Below, in pieces: positions 1-7,657 of a DNA stretch of 35,382 bases. Numbering within the stretch: position 1 is the stretch's first letter; each line of letters starts with the position of its first letter. Made by a program: the position numbers and the translations under genes. This DNA comes from an uncultured Collinsella sp. (GTDB lineage Bacteria > Actinomycetota > Coriobacteriia > Coriobacteriales > Coriobacteriaceae): contig CABUOA010000021.1 of assembly GCA_902493145.1 (NCBI GenBank), positions 1 to 35,382 of the forward strand. Reading direction: 5' to 3'. The notes beneath the pieces are model-generated. The model saw nothing but the letters and a program-made list of their open reading frames with translations, was not told the origin of the DNA and did not search any database.

Positions 1-1
1 C

Positions 2-364
2 GATGGCGACAAGATCGACATTATGCGCACCATCGCCGACAGCACCGTCGACACCGTCCTCAAGGTGGATGAGGACACGTTTCTCGCCAGCCACTTCTCG
101 ACACCGGCGCTTACCGCCTTTGACGAGCACCGCTGCGTCGCGCGCGATGAGCGCGATGAGCCCGCCGACTTCTTGGTGGGGCTTATCTGCTTTATGTTTG
201 AGCTCGTCTATCCGGCAAGCCGCGCGCTGGCGCGCGAGCAAGGCGATATCTACCGCCTGCTCGACGCGCCCTTTGGCATTACGCGGCCCTTTACCGACCC
301 CGCCACGCAGGCAACCTGGAGCCGCCTAAAGGACGAGATGCGCGACTGGCTGACGCGCGCTTAG
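2..364 (+). CDS. HD-domain phosphohydrolase, C-terminal part (5' end outside window)
   Basis: The reading frame is open from the first bases of the window and ends at TAG 362-364, so about 120 C-terminal residues are visible. The fragment begins DGDKIDIMRT, which resembles the last metal-binding Asp segment of HD-superfamily proteins (usually D-A-D-K-[IL]-D-I-x-R). It is followed by an all-helical tail with the hydrophobic stretch VGLICFMFELVYPASR, as in cytosolic HD hydrolases of anaerobes. The first in-frame ATG (position 23) lies inside the domain and is not the start. The stop overlaps the stop of the convergent etfA-like gene by two bases, leaving no room for a terminator. The substrate cannot be deduced. 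The HD assignment rests on a short stretch and is moderate. Confidence 0.6.
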   Translation, partial: DGDKIDIMRTIADSTVDTVLKVDEDTFLASHFSTPALTAFDEHRCVARDERDEPADFLVGLICFMFELVYPASRALAREQGDIYRLLDAPFGITRPFTDPATQATWSRLKDEMRDWLTRA

Positions 365-1566
365 CGCTCAAGCTGAGCCAGCAGCTCCTCAACGATCTCA
401 ACGGCATCGCCGACGACCTTGTACTGGGCGGCACCAAAGATGGGGGCATCCGGGTCCTCATTGATGGCGACAATGCACTCCGCCCCACCGATGCCGGCGA
501 GATGCTGGATAGCGCCCGAGACACCGATGCTCACGAGGAGCTTGGGCGAGACCGATACACCCGTCTGGCCAATTTGGTGGCGATACTCCAACCAGCCTGC
601 CTCCACAATGGGACGCGTGCAACCAAGCTCGGCACCCAGGGCATCGGCGAGCTTTCGCATCAGGGGCAGATTCTTCTTGGAGCCGATGCCGCGGCCCACC
701 ACGACCAGACGCTCGGCATCGGCAATTGAGGCCTGCTGTCCCCACTCCTCGGCGGGAATCGAGATCTCGACGCGGGCCTTAACGTCATCCGCAAGCACTA
801 CCTGGGTAATCGTGCCGGAGCGGCTATAGTCAAACTCGGGCGCCTTAAAGATGCCGGGGCGCACCGTTGCCATCTGAGGACGGTGGTTGGGACAGATAAT
901 GGTGGCCATCAGGTTGCCGCCAAACGCCGGGCGCGTCTGCTGCAGCAGACCCGTCTCCGTATCCATCGAAAGCACCGTGCAATCGGCCGTAAGACCCGTC
1001 TGCAAGCGCACGGCCACACCGGGCGCCAGCTCGCGACCAAAGGCGGTCGCGCCGTACAGAATGGCCTCGGGCTTGCGCTCGGCTACCAAATCGCAGATCA
1101 AGCGAGCGTAGACCTCCGCGTCGTTCTGACGCAGGCGCTCGTCACGACAGACCAGAACTTCGTCCGCACCGGCGCAAATCAGATGCTCCAGGTCCCCGAG
1201 TGAGCCCTCGGGGCTCATGCCGACCAGTGCCACCAGACGGCAGCCGCGGGCATCGGCAAGCTCGCGCCCCTTGCCCATGAGCTCGAAGGCCACGGATGCA
1301 ACGGCATCGTGCTCGTCAGTCTGCACGAAGATCCAGATGTCTCGATATGCGTCAAGGTCTGCCGCGCCGGCGGCCTCGTCGCGCTCAATCGAGATGGCGT
1401 TGACGGGGCAGGCGTCGACGCACCCACCGCACAGGATACAGCCGTCGGTTACGCGGGCACAGCGATTGGGGCGCTCACCCTCCACCACAATGCCGTCCGA
1501 GGCGCAGGCGCGAACGCAGCGACCGCAGCCGATACAGGCTTCGCTATCGATAATCAGCCCGCTCAT
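361..1566 (-). CDS. etfA: Electron transfer flavoprotein alpha subunit with N-terminal 2x[4Fe-4S] ferredoxin domain
   Basis: A 401-residue protein. Residues 1-60 carry two C-x2-C-x2-C-x3-C motifs (C11, C14, C17, C21 and C43, C46, C49, C53), a bacterial 2x[4Fe-4S] ferredoxin domain. The remainder is ETF alpha. Its C-terminal FAD domain shows GQTGVSVSPKLLVSIGVSGA and AINEDPDAPIFGAAQYKVVGD, the family signature contacting the FAD. The start follows directly after the stop of etfB. ETF alpha subunits with an added ferredoxin domain are known from electron-bifurcating or confurcating complexes such as the Acetobacterium woodii lactate dehydrogenase/Etf. The neighbours here (etfB and an FAD-linked hydroxyacid dehydrogenase) fit that composition. 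The protein is soluble and cytosolic. Identity is sure; the bifurcating role is inference. Confidence 0.95.
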   Translation of the reverse strand: MSGLIIDSEACIGCGRCVRACASDGIVVEGERPNRCARVTDGCILCGGCVDACPVNAISIERDEAAGAADLDAYRDIWIFVQTDEHDAVASVAFELMGKGRELADARGCRLVALVGMSPEGSLGDLEHLICAGADEVLVCRDERLRQNDAEVYARLICDLVAERKPEAILYGATAFGRELAPGVAVRLQTGLTADCTVLSMDTETGLLQQTRPAFGGNLMATIICPNHRPQMATVRPGIFKAPEFDYSRSGTITQVVLADDVKARVEISIPAEEWGQQASIADAERLVVVGRGIGSKKNLPLMRKLADALGAELGCTRPIVEAGWLEYRHQIGQTGVSVSPKLLVSIGVSGAIQHLAGIGGAECIVAINEDPDAPIFGAAQYKVVGDAVEIVEELLAQLER

Positions 1567-2382
1567 CTATGCCATCCCCTCAATAATCTTGGCAAGTTTT
1601 ACCGCCTGCTCGGACGCCGTTCCCTCAACGGCCTCGCACGTTTGGTCACGGTCGGGCACAAACGAGCGCACGACCTGCGTCGGTGATCCGGCAAGGCCGC
1701 AACGCGAGGGATCGGCGTTTACGTCGGCAGCGCTGGCCACACGCACGTCTGCATCCTCGGCCGCGCGAATACCGGCAATACTCGGCATGCGCAGCTGGCC
1801 AATCTCCTTGGCAGTCGTCATCGCACACGGCATCTCCAGGTACACCGTCTCCTCGCCGGCATCGCAGCCGTGGACGAGCGCCAGCGAGCCACACGTCGTA
1901 AATCCCGCGCTCTGCACACAGCTCACGTCGGTCACGCAGGGGACCCCAAAGGCGCCGGCCAGCTCGGGGCCGATCTGGGCCGTATCGCCGTCCACTGCCA
2001 TCTTGCCGCAGATGAGCAGGTCAAAGTCCCCATCGAGTGCCTCGATGCCGCATTTGAGGGCATAGGTGGTTGCCAGTGTATCGGCACCTGCAAAGGCGCG
2101 ATCGGTCAGCAGCAGCGCGTCGTCGGCACCTCGAGCGATGCAGTCGCGCAGCAGCGACTCGGTCGCGGGGATGCCCATCGACACCACCGTTACGCGCACG
2201 TCCATGCCAAAGCCGATAAAGTCGTCCTTCAGCGCTAGCGCACATTCGAGGGCACTTGCATCGAAGGGATTAACGACCGCCTGTTTGCCATCACGCACGA
2301 TAGTATTGGTCTTGGGGTCCATCTTGACCTCGGTGCTTCCGGGCACCGCCTTGACGCACACCACCATATGGAAATCACTCAT
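1567..2382 (-). CDS. etfB: Electron transfer flavoprotein beta subunit
   Basis: About 271 residues. The N-terminus FHMVVCVKAVPGSTEVKMDP matches the family start, and the later GKMAVDGDTAQIGPELA is the typical ETF beta nucleotide-binding loop. Two starts are possible. GTG at 2388 overlaps the upstream stop as GTGA but lies only 3 nt from the AAAGGGGG ribosome site. ATG at 2382 lies 9 nt away and is preferred. The gene sits in the middle of a three-gene operon: dehydrogenase, etfB, etfA. ETF beta pairs with ETF alpha, and in bifurcating ETFs it binds the FAD that reacts with NAD(H) and ferredoxin. Whether this copy is of the bifurcating type needs an alignment of the FAD-contact residues. Confidence 0.94.
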   Translation of the reverse strand: MSDFHMVVCVKAVPGSTEVKMDPKTNTIVRDGKQAVVNPFDASALECALALKDDFIGFGMDVRVTVVSMGIPATESLLRDCIARGADDALLLTDRAFAGADTLATTYALKCGIEALDGDFDLLICGKMAVDGDTAQIGPELAGAFGVPCVTDVSCVQSAGFTTCGSLALVHGCDAGEETVYLEMPCAMTTAKEIGQLRMPSIAGIRAAEDADVRVASAADVNADPSRCGLAGSPTQVVRSFVPDRDQTCEAVEGTASEQAVKLAKIIEGMA

Positions 2383-2384
2383 CT

Positions 2385-3986
2385 TCACGCGCCCCCTTTC
2401 TGGACGAGTTCATCCAAGAGCTTCTCCGTAAACAGGTTGCCGCGACCCAGCTGGCCGGCAGGATCGAGCTGGAGTTTGAGGCGCGCCGACTCGACCATGG
2501 CCTCGTGGCCGTACATCGTCTCCAAGAAGCCCGCCTTGATCTTGCCGACGCCGTGCTCGGCAGAAACGGCACCGCCCATGGCCGTGACCTCGGAAGCCCA
2601 CTGGGCAAAGAGTTCTCCACCACGACGGTAGTCTTGCGCATCGCGCGGCAGGATGTTCACATGCAGATGGTTATTCCCGATGTGTCCCCAGGCAGCAGAC
2701 TCAAGCCCGCTTTCGGCCAGCGTGCGGCGATAGAGGGCCATGACATCGGCAAGGCGTGCATTGGGCACCGACATATCCGATCCCAGCTTGGTAATGGTGG
2801 GGTCGATGCGGCGACGCTCGTCAATGAGCATATTGACGCTCTCGGGGACCGCGTGGCGGAAGAACCGCTGGCACTCGCGATCGACTTCGGTGCGGGCGAC
2901 CCATGTCGCATCGTCGCGGCCGCCCGCAAGCTCCAGCACCCATCCCAGGTGGCACAGCTCCTCGGTCGCCTGCGCCTCGTCATCGCAGTCGAGCTCCACG
3001 TAGACACAGACCTTTGCCTCGTCGTCGAGCGCCGGCAGCGAGGCAAACGCCGTCGACTGCTCGCGCTGGCGACGTAGAATATCCAGGGCGCCAGCATCGA
3101 AGTACTCGATGGCAGCCGCATGGGACAGGACAGGGCGCACGGAATCGGTAAAGGACACCGCCTTGTCCTCGCTATCGAAAAAGCAACTCACACCCCAAAC
3201 GACCGCAGGCGCCGCCTGCAGGGCAATCTCGAGCTCGGTGATAACGCCGAGCGTGCCGCACGCGCCGATAAAGAGGTCGATGGCGTCCATATCGTCCGCA
3301 ACGAAATAGCCTGAGGCATTTTTTGTCTCGGGCATGGTATAGCCGGGAAGATCGAGCTCGAGCGTACGGCCCTCTGCCGTCACGAGCGACAGGTGGCGGC
3401 CCTGGGCAAAAGCCTCGCCGCGCTGAAGCTCAAGCAAATCGCCATCAGCCAGCGCGACGTGGAGTCCCGTGATATGCGGGCGCATGGGGCCGTAAGCGTA
3501 GCTGCGGGCGCCGGAGGCGTTGCATGCCGCCATGCCACCCAGACAGGCAGATGCCTCGGTGGGATCGGTGGGAAAGAACTGCTCGGGGGACTCTTGGAAC
3601 TCCTCGTAGGCCTCAAGCGATGCCTGGTCCCAACCAGCGGTCGGCAGTACCTTCTTGCTCAGCTGCTTACGCAGCTCCGAGAGCACAACGCCCGGCTCCA
3701 CGCGCAGCAGAAATTGGCCTTGTTCATCGCGGCGAAGGCCCAAGTAGCGATTCATACGGGAAGTATTGAGGATATGCCCACCGTGGGGCACGGCACCGGC
3801 GGCAAGGCCGGTTCGGGCGCCCTGAACCGTTACCGGGACACGCTCGGCATGGAGCGTTTCCAAAATGGCACGGACCTCGTTCTCCGTTGTCGGAAACGAG
3901 ATGCTTGAGGCCTCGCCCGACGTGCGAGACTCATCGCGGCTATACTCTTCGAACTCATCGGTGAAGGGCTTGATGGTTGCAGACAC
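2385..3986 (-). CDS. FAD-linked oxidase: D-lactate/glycolate (2-hydroxyacid) dehydrogenase, GlcD/LctD type
   Basis: A 533-residue flavoprotein. The FAD_binding_4 (PCMH-type) domain covers roughly residues 30-210, with VTVQGARTGLAAGAVPHGGH as the pyrophosphate-binding loop. The FAD-oxidase C-terminal domain shows WGHIGNNHLHVNILP and SAEHGVGKIKAGF, which are family signatures. GTG at 3986 is the start, with AAGGGGGAG five bases upstream. It is the first gene of the operon with etfB and etfA, and its stop overlaps the possible GTG start of etfB. In this arrangement the enzyme would oxidise lactate (or glycolate) and pass electrons to the ETF. The presence of the ferredoxin-bearing EtfA suggests coupling to reduced ferredoxin and NAD, as in the LctBCD complex. 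Substrate is not determinable from sequence. Confidence 0.9.
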   Translation of the reverse strand: MSATIKPFTDEFEEYSRDESRTSGEASSISFPTTENEVRAILETLHAERVPVTVQGARTGLAAGAVPHGGHILNTSRMNRYLGLRRDEQGQFLLRVEPGVVLSELRKQLSKKVLPTAGWDQASLEAYEEFQESPEQFFPTDPTEASACLGGMAACNASGARSYAYGPMRPHITGLHVALADGDLLELQRGEAFAQGRHLSLVTAEGRTLELDLPGYTMPETKNASGYFVADDMDAIDLFIGACGTLGVITELEIALQAAPAVVWGVSCFFDSEDKAVSFTDSVRPVLSHAAAIEYFDAGALDILRRQREQSTAFASLPALDDEAKVCVYVELDCDDEAQATEELCHLGWVLELAGGRDDATWVARTEVDRECQRFFRHAVPESVNMLIDERRRIDPTITKLGSDMSVPNARLADVMALYRRTLAESGLESAAWGHIGNNHLHVNILPRDAQDYRRGGELFAQWASEVTAMGGAVSAEHGVGKIKAGFLETMYGHEAMVESARLKLQLDPAGQLGRGNLFTEKLLDELVQKGGA

Positions 3987-4332
3987 GCGAACTCCCCCTT
4001 TAGCTAACTACAGTGTTTGCAGGGAGATGTTACCGCATCGTTTCGTCGACGTGTTCGAGACCGTCTCCATAATTGGCGATTTTTACGTTCGTGCAATTCG
4101 GCGAGCGGCTGGATTTCCTCGGCAGACGATGCTTTTGACAAATATCGCCCCGCCGTCGCCGACCGCTCGATTGTCGCTCGAAAAAAGTTGAAGTAATTTT
4201 TTCCACCTTTTACCTGCGGAGATGTCAATCCGTCAAGCATTTGGTCAGAAATTGGTCAAGTAGCGGCTGATACGGTCGGCGTCGACAGCCAAAACCGATA
4301 GAAGTTTTGGCCCCAGAAGCAGGGAGGTTCCC
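3987..4332. promoter_or_regulatory. Divergent intergenic region with TTGGTCA direct repeats
   Basis: This 346-bp gap separates the minus-strand dehydrogenase/Etf operon from the plus-strand surface-protein cluster, so it must hold both promoters. I see no convincing -35/-10 pair. The stretch 4180-4215 is AT-rich. TTGGTCA occurs twice 11 bp apart (4241-4247 and 4252-4258), preceded by the related GTCAA elements at 4224 and 4232, a pattern compatible with a regulator that reads direct repeats. The ribosome site of the next gene (AGGGAGG) is at 4321-4327. Small ORFs here lack start signals and are not called. Confidence 0.4.
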
Positions 4333-4629
4333 ATGGCATATTACTGGCCCCAGTACGGCGTCGCCATCGAGGTCGACGACGATCCCTATCTCCTGCCTTT
4401 CGACGAAGAGGCGTTCCCCGATACGGCGGTCTACCACGTCACCACCGATGTTATCTGCGACCCCGAGTCGTTCTCGGCGCTCGCCCACCACATCGCGCGT
4501 ATCCACGACATCGAGCTCCCTCACGACTTTGACGAGCTCATCTACTCGCGCCGCCTGATGCTTCACATGCTCTTTGGAGCGGACCCGTCCACGTTCGCAC
4601 GTGTCTACACCACCAAGGACGCCGCATGA
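4333..4629 (+). CDS. Small uncharacterised protein, first gene of surface cluster
   Basis: A 98-residue soluble-looking protein with an acidic, aromatic-rich N-terminus (MAYYWPQYGVAIEVDDDPYL) and no signal peptide or membrane segment. ATG is preceded by AGGGAGG with a five-base gap, and its stop overlaps the next start as ATGA, so it is translated and coupled to the membrane-anchored protein that follows. I do not recognise the family. Position suggests a role with the surface cluster downstream, but it might simply be co-transcribed. Confidence 0.7.
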   Translation: MAYYWPQYGVAIEVDDDPYLLPFDEEAFPDTAVYHVTTDVICDPESFSALAHHIARIHDIELPHDFDELIYSRRLMLHMLFGADPSTFARVYTTKDAA

Positions 4630-5135
4630 GTGCGAAGAAGCCGCCCCGCCTCGCAGGACTGGGGCGTCGCAAGAAACTCGTCGTTGTCTGCCTGGCTATC
4701 GTCTGCGCCCTCATCGCCGTAGGGCTATACGCCTGGCAGTCGCAGCCCGTGCCCGAAGCGGGCGCCTCAGTCACGACGGCAGAGGGCAAATCGCGACAAG
4801 AAATCCAAGATGAGCTCGATGCCATCGTCCGCGACAACATGATGACGATTTCGGTCGCGCCGGTCGCTCAGCTACAGGAGGACGGCAAGCTGCGCGTCAA
4901 CGTGCAAAACGTCCAAGACAATAAATTTCCCCAGCGATTCCGCGTCATCCAAAACGACGAGACCATGTACGAATCCGGTGTGGTCGAGACCGGCAAGACA
5001 ATCGAGACGTGCCCCGCCGGCGACATCAAAGAAGGCGAGGCATACATCGAGATCCAGGCACTCGATGCCAAGACCCTCGACAGCCACGGCAATCCGACAC
5101 GTGTCAAGGTACGGGTTGAGCAAGCCGAGAACTAG
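4626..5135 (+). CDS. Membrane-anchored extracellular beta protein, probable surface-complex component
   Basis: A 169-residue protein. A basic N-terminus (KKPPRLAGLGRRKK) is followed by a single membrane segment at about residues 18-38, so the rest should lie outside the cell. The exterior part looks like one beta-sandwich domain containing the stretch MYESGVVETGKTIE, then alternating strands up to VKVRVEQAEN. From memory, similar small anchored proteins with a Y-x-S-G-x-[IV]-x-x-G-x-x-I-E motif accompany camelysin- or WxL-type surface genes in Gram-positive bacteria; I could not check this. The start overlaps the upstream stop by four bases, and the WxL-like gene follows 90 bp later. There is no sortase signal. 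Confidence 0.75.
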   Translation: MSAKKPPRLAGLGRRKKLVVVCLAIVCALIAVGLYAWQSQPVPEAGASVTTAEGKSRQEIQDELDAIVRDNMMTISVAPVAQLQEDGKLRVNVQNVQDNKFPQRFRVIQNDETMYESGVVETGKTIETCPAGDIKEGEAYIEIQALDAKTLDSHGNPTRVKVRVEQAEN

Positions 5136-5225
5136 CTTTTTCGGCCGACGCGGCACCGCACGCAATTCACCAGCATTCGTCCAATCATCGCGGGGACGGC
5201 CCGCGGCGAATAGAAAGGAACGACC

Positions 5226-5825
5226 ATGGACATCACCAGGAACATGAACGGAGCCAGAGCGCTCGTCGTGGGCGCAGGGCTCGCGCTCGCGCTCGCAATG
5301 GGCGCCGCCCCGACGCCAGCTCTGGCAGCCGGGCGCGTTGGAACCACGAAAGTAATGGTCAGGACCGAGATCGACAACGTAGAGTTCAAAGTTCCGACGG
5401 TTATTCCCTTCGTCGCCAAGGCCGACGGCACGCTTCAGGGCCCCTCAGAAGACGCGACCACCATCGACAATCATTCGGCCTACGGCATCCATGTCACCAA
5501 CATGAAGATCGACGCCATGAACACCTGGACCATTGCCGCCGACGCCAAGGCCGGAACCGCGCAGAATTCCATCGACTTTAAGGTCGGCCCCGACGGTGCA
5601 CTCCAGAACGCCAGCGCCGCAATGCAGGAGACGGGCCTCGATCTTTCCAAGAATGCAGCCTTCGACATGGGCTACCAGGGCATTGCCGGCGGCACGGACA
5701 AAATTAAGCTCAAGACAAGCGGAAACGTCGCCCGCGTCACGCGCGACATCTTCCGCGTAACCGGCGAAGGCGATCAGGTTGCAACGATCACCTGGACGGT
5801 CGAGCCCGGTGCGCACACGGCATAA
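5226..5825 (+). CDS. Secreted WxL-like surface protein
   Basis: A 199-residue protein with a Sec signal peptide: basic start, hydrophobic core ALVVGAGLALALAMGAA, and likely cleavage after PALA around residue 34. The mature part is beta-rich with two tryptophan motifs, NTWTIAADAKAG (W101) and QVATITWTVEPG (W190). These sit where WxL-domain proteins carry the proximal W-x-L and the distal L-x-W-x-L motifs. WxL domains bind peptidoglycan non-covalently and are typically encoded with a membrane-anchored partner and a small sortase-anchored protein, both of which are neighbours here. The start has AAAGGAA six bases upstream. The assignment is by motif only; a camelysin/TasA-like fold is the alternative. 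Confidence 0.65.
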   Translation: MDITRNMNGARALVVGAGLALALAMGAAPTPALAAGRVGTTKVMVRTEIDNVEFKVPTVIPFVAKADGTLQGPSEDATTIDNHSAYGIHVTNMKIDAMNTWTIAADAKAGTAQNSIDFKVGPDGALQNASAAMQETGLDLSKNAAFDMGYQGIAGGTDKIKLKTSGNVARVTRDIFRVTGEGDQVATITWTVEPGAHTA

Positions 5826-6090
5826 GGCCGTCGCCCTGGCCGCCGCCGTCAGCATCCTAGCGTTTGGGCCAGCTATGGCCTTTGCCCAGCAAGAACAGGC
5901 GCGGGCCGCCACGCAAGTGACGGTCGACCTCTCGGAGCTCGACCGCGGCAACTGCAAGGAACCGTTGGCACAGACAGACGACAGACGATGGCTCTTGGCA
6001 GCAGGCGCCACGGCAGCAGGCGCGGGAACCGCCGGCCTCGGTCTGCACATCAAACGCAGCCAGAAACGAAACACGGACAGGCCGCACTAA
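5809..6090 (+). CDS. Tiny cell-wall-anchored protein with atypical LAQTD sortase-like signal
   Basis: A GTG start at 5809, overlapping the end of the WxL-like gene by 17 bp, gives 93 residues. A TTG 30 bp earlier is also in frame but would add a non-signal extension. Layout: signal peptide (about residues 1-27, hydrophobic AVALAAAVSILAFG, AxA site), a very short exposed segment ending ELDRGNCKEP, then LAQTD (53-57), a hydrophobic segment (61-79) and a basic tail (IKRSQKR). This is the order of a sortase substrate, but the usual Gly of LPxTG/LAxTG is Asp. Either the local sortase tolerates it or the protein stays membrane-inserted. WxL loci often contain one such mini-LPxTG protein. No sortase gene is in view. 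Confidence 0.65.
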   Translation: MRTRHKAVALAAAVSILAFGPAMAFAQQEQARAATQVTVDLSELDRGNCKEPLAQTDDRRWLLAAGATAAGAGTAGLGLHIKRSQKRNTDRPH

Positions 6091-6108
6091 ATTAGCTAAG
6101 GAGACCCC

Positions 6109-7539
6109 ATGGCATCGAAGAACCTTTTGCCCGTCGTCGCACTCTGCGGCGCGCTCGCAACCGGAACGCCTGTCGCCGCTTGGGCGACTCCCGTCATGGT
6201 GGACTCCTTACCAGCAGCCCTAAGCTCCGCACCAAATCCGTCGAGCGCCATTGCGTGCAAGCGTTTTTCGATCGCACAGGCCGCAATCTCAACCTCGGGA
6301 TGCCTTCGTCGTAATACGGACGGCTCGATAGTCGTGGATATCAATCGTTCGAACAAGGCAAACGGCTCCCAGGCGGGGTGCGCCGTCTGCACGTGGCGCT
6401 CGATTGTGCTCGATGCAGATGGCGATCCGTGCGATTTGGGGTTGCGCATCGATATCGCTTCGGTCGATGACTCGGCGAACGGAGCGAAGGTCGCCTTCGA
6501 CGGTGCGTTTTTCAAGAAAGGAGGCGGTATATGTCTGGGCTGCGCCGCCGCGAATGCAGACGACACGCAGCCCACCCTCTCATTCACGGCATCGTTGCGG
6601 CTGACCAAGGCGGGCACCGATGCCATCGCGGCGGGAGAAGCATCCCTGCTGTTCTACGCCGCCAGCACCGAAGACACAGACATTCATTTCGAGAAGCCGG
6701 CCGGATCGCTCAGCCTTACGCGCGGGACGGAGGCAGGCCCTATTGCGATCGATACCCACACGCTAGGCAGGCAACGCATTCTTGCCGACCCGGCGCTTCT
6801 CGAAATGGAGTGGAACGGATCCGGAGCCATCGGAATTCTCCCCTCCGCGCTTAACGCCAAGACGCTCCCCTCAAACGACGAACCCATCAACGCAACCATA
6901 CAAGAAGGGAGCACGGACAAAGAAGCAGGTGCGGGCGACATGCCGTCGCCGACAAACAGCGCCCCAGCTTCTTTCGAAGCACCGAATGAGCCCGCTGCCG
7001 ATCCAAACGATCCCGAGCTCGCGGACAGTCTTGTGCTTGCTGATCCTCAGGAGATCGATGAAGGTAACTGCTGCGTGCTTGCCGCCCTCGACCACACAGA
7101 GGTCATCGACGCCGCGAACATCGAAGTTGCCGCCGCCAATCAGCCCGTCCGCAAGTCGGCCATCATCGCATTTCCCGAATCCATCGAAGTCGTCTTTTTG
7201 CCATCGGGCGAGGTCGTGGCCCCAACACTGCTCACCTTGTTGGGCGCCAAGAATACTCGAAACGAAATTAAAAAGGTCACGGTTGTCGACCCTGCAACCA
7301 CCGCTAAACTGCGTCTATACGCCGTTGCCCCAGACGGAAGCAAGACCTTGGAATTCGATGGCGACACACTTCTAGCCTGGCGACGTCTGGACATTATGCA
7401 AGACGTCTCGTATCAGATCGAACTCGAAGGGTTTGATCGTGCCCGCGATGCCAATATCATCGCCGCGGCTATTGAATCCCCACAGCGGCTTATGACACTG
7501 CGCTTTGACTACTATCCCTATGTCCCGACAACCACCTGA
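6109..7539 (+). CDS. Large secreted cysteine-containing surface protein of unknown family
   Basis: A 476-residue protein with a signal peptide (LLPVVALCGALATGTPVAAW, cleavage near AWA at 26) and no C-terminal membrane segment or sortase signal. ATG has AAGGAG seven bases upstream. The N-terminal domain (about 40-205) is beta-rich with cysteines at 50, 65, 91, 94, 108, 142 and 145, including C-A-V-C and C-L-G-C pairs, unusual for an exported protein. An acidic proline/serine linker (about 255-310) leads to a second domain starting with EIDEGNCC (315-322). That motif echoes ELDRGNC in the preceding tiny protein. The protein is probably a ligand or structural subunit held at the wall by its neighbours. 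No named family is recognised. Confidence 0.75.
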   Translation: MASKNLLPVVALCGALATGTPVAAWATPVMVDSLPAALSSAPNPSSAIACKRFSIAQAAISTSGCLRRNTDGSIVVDINRSNKANGSQAGCAVCTWRSIVLDADGDPCDLGLRIDIASVDDSANGAKVAFDGAFFKKGGGICLGCAAANADDTQPTLSFTASLRLTKAGTDAIAAGEASLLFYAASTEDTDIHFEKPAGSLSLTRGTEAGPIAIDTHTLGRQRILADPALLEMEWNGSGAIGILPSALNAKTLPSNDEPINATIQEGSTDKEAGAGDMPSPTNSAPASFEAPNEPAADPNDPELADSLVLADPQEIDEGNCCVLAALDHTEVIDAANIEVAAANQPVRKSAIIAFPESIEVVFLPSGEVVAPTLLTLLGAKNTRNEIKKVTVVDPATTAKLRLYAVAPDGSKTLEFDGDTLLAWRRLDIMQDVSYQIELEGFDRARDANIIAAAIESPQRLMTLRFDYYPYVPTTT

Positions 7540-7555
7540 GGCTTAAATGCTGCGC

Positions 7556-7588
7556 ATCATTCCTAATACCACTTATATAACGTATTAG
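7556..7588 (+). promoter_or_regulatory. Promoter/operator candidate upstream of DUF554 gene
   Basis: An AT-rich island in GC-rich surroundings. TATATAA (7574-7580) could be a -10 element. It lies between the arms of a perfect 7-bp inverted repeat, CTAATAC (7563-7569) and GTATTAG (7582-7588), with a 12-bp spacer, as expected for a repressor site overlapping a promoter. There is no clear -35. The 13-mer ATCATTCCTAATA at 7556 also occurs upstream of rubrerythrin. Confidence 0.4.
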
Positions 7589-7657
7589 ATGAGTCGCGAT
7601 GTACCTCGCATTTCGTTCTGCTACGATTGCCACGTTGGCATCAATACAGGAGGGCTC

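Noticed and set aside
4136..4164. TTGACA at 4136 as -35 of the surface cluster
   Set aside because: No acceptable -10 occurs 16-18 bp downstream (the position reads CCGACC).
4004..4240. Minus-strand 78-codon ORF upstream of the dehydrogenase gene
   Set aside because: No ribosome site, no family resemblance, and it covers the divergent promoter region.
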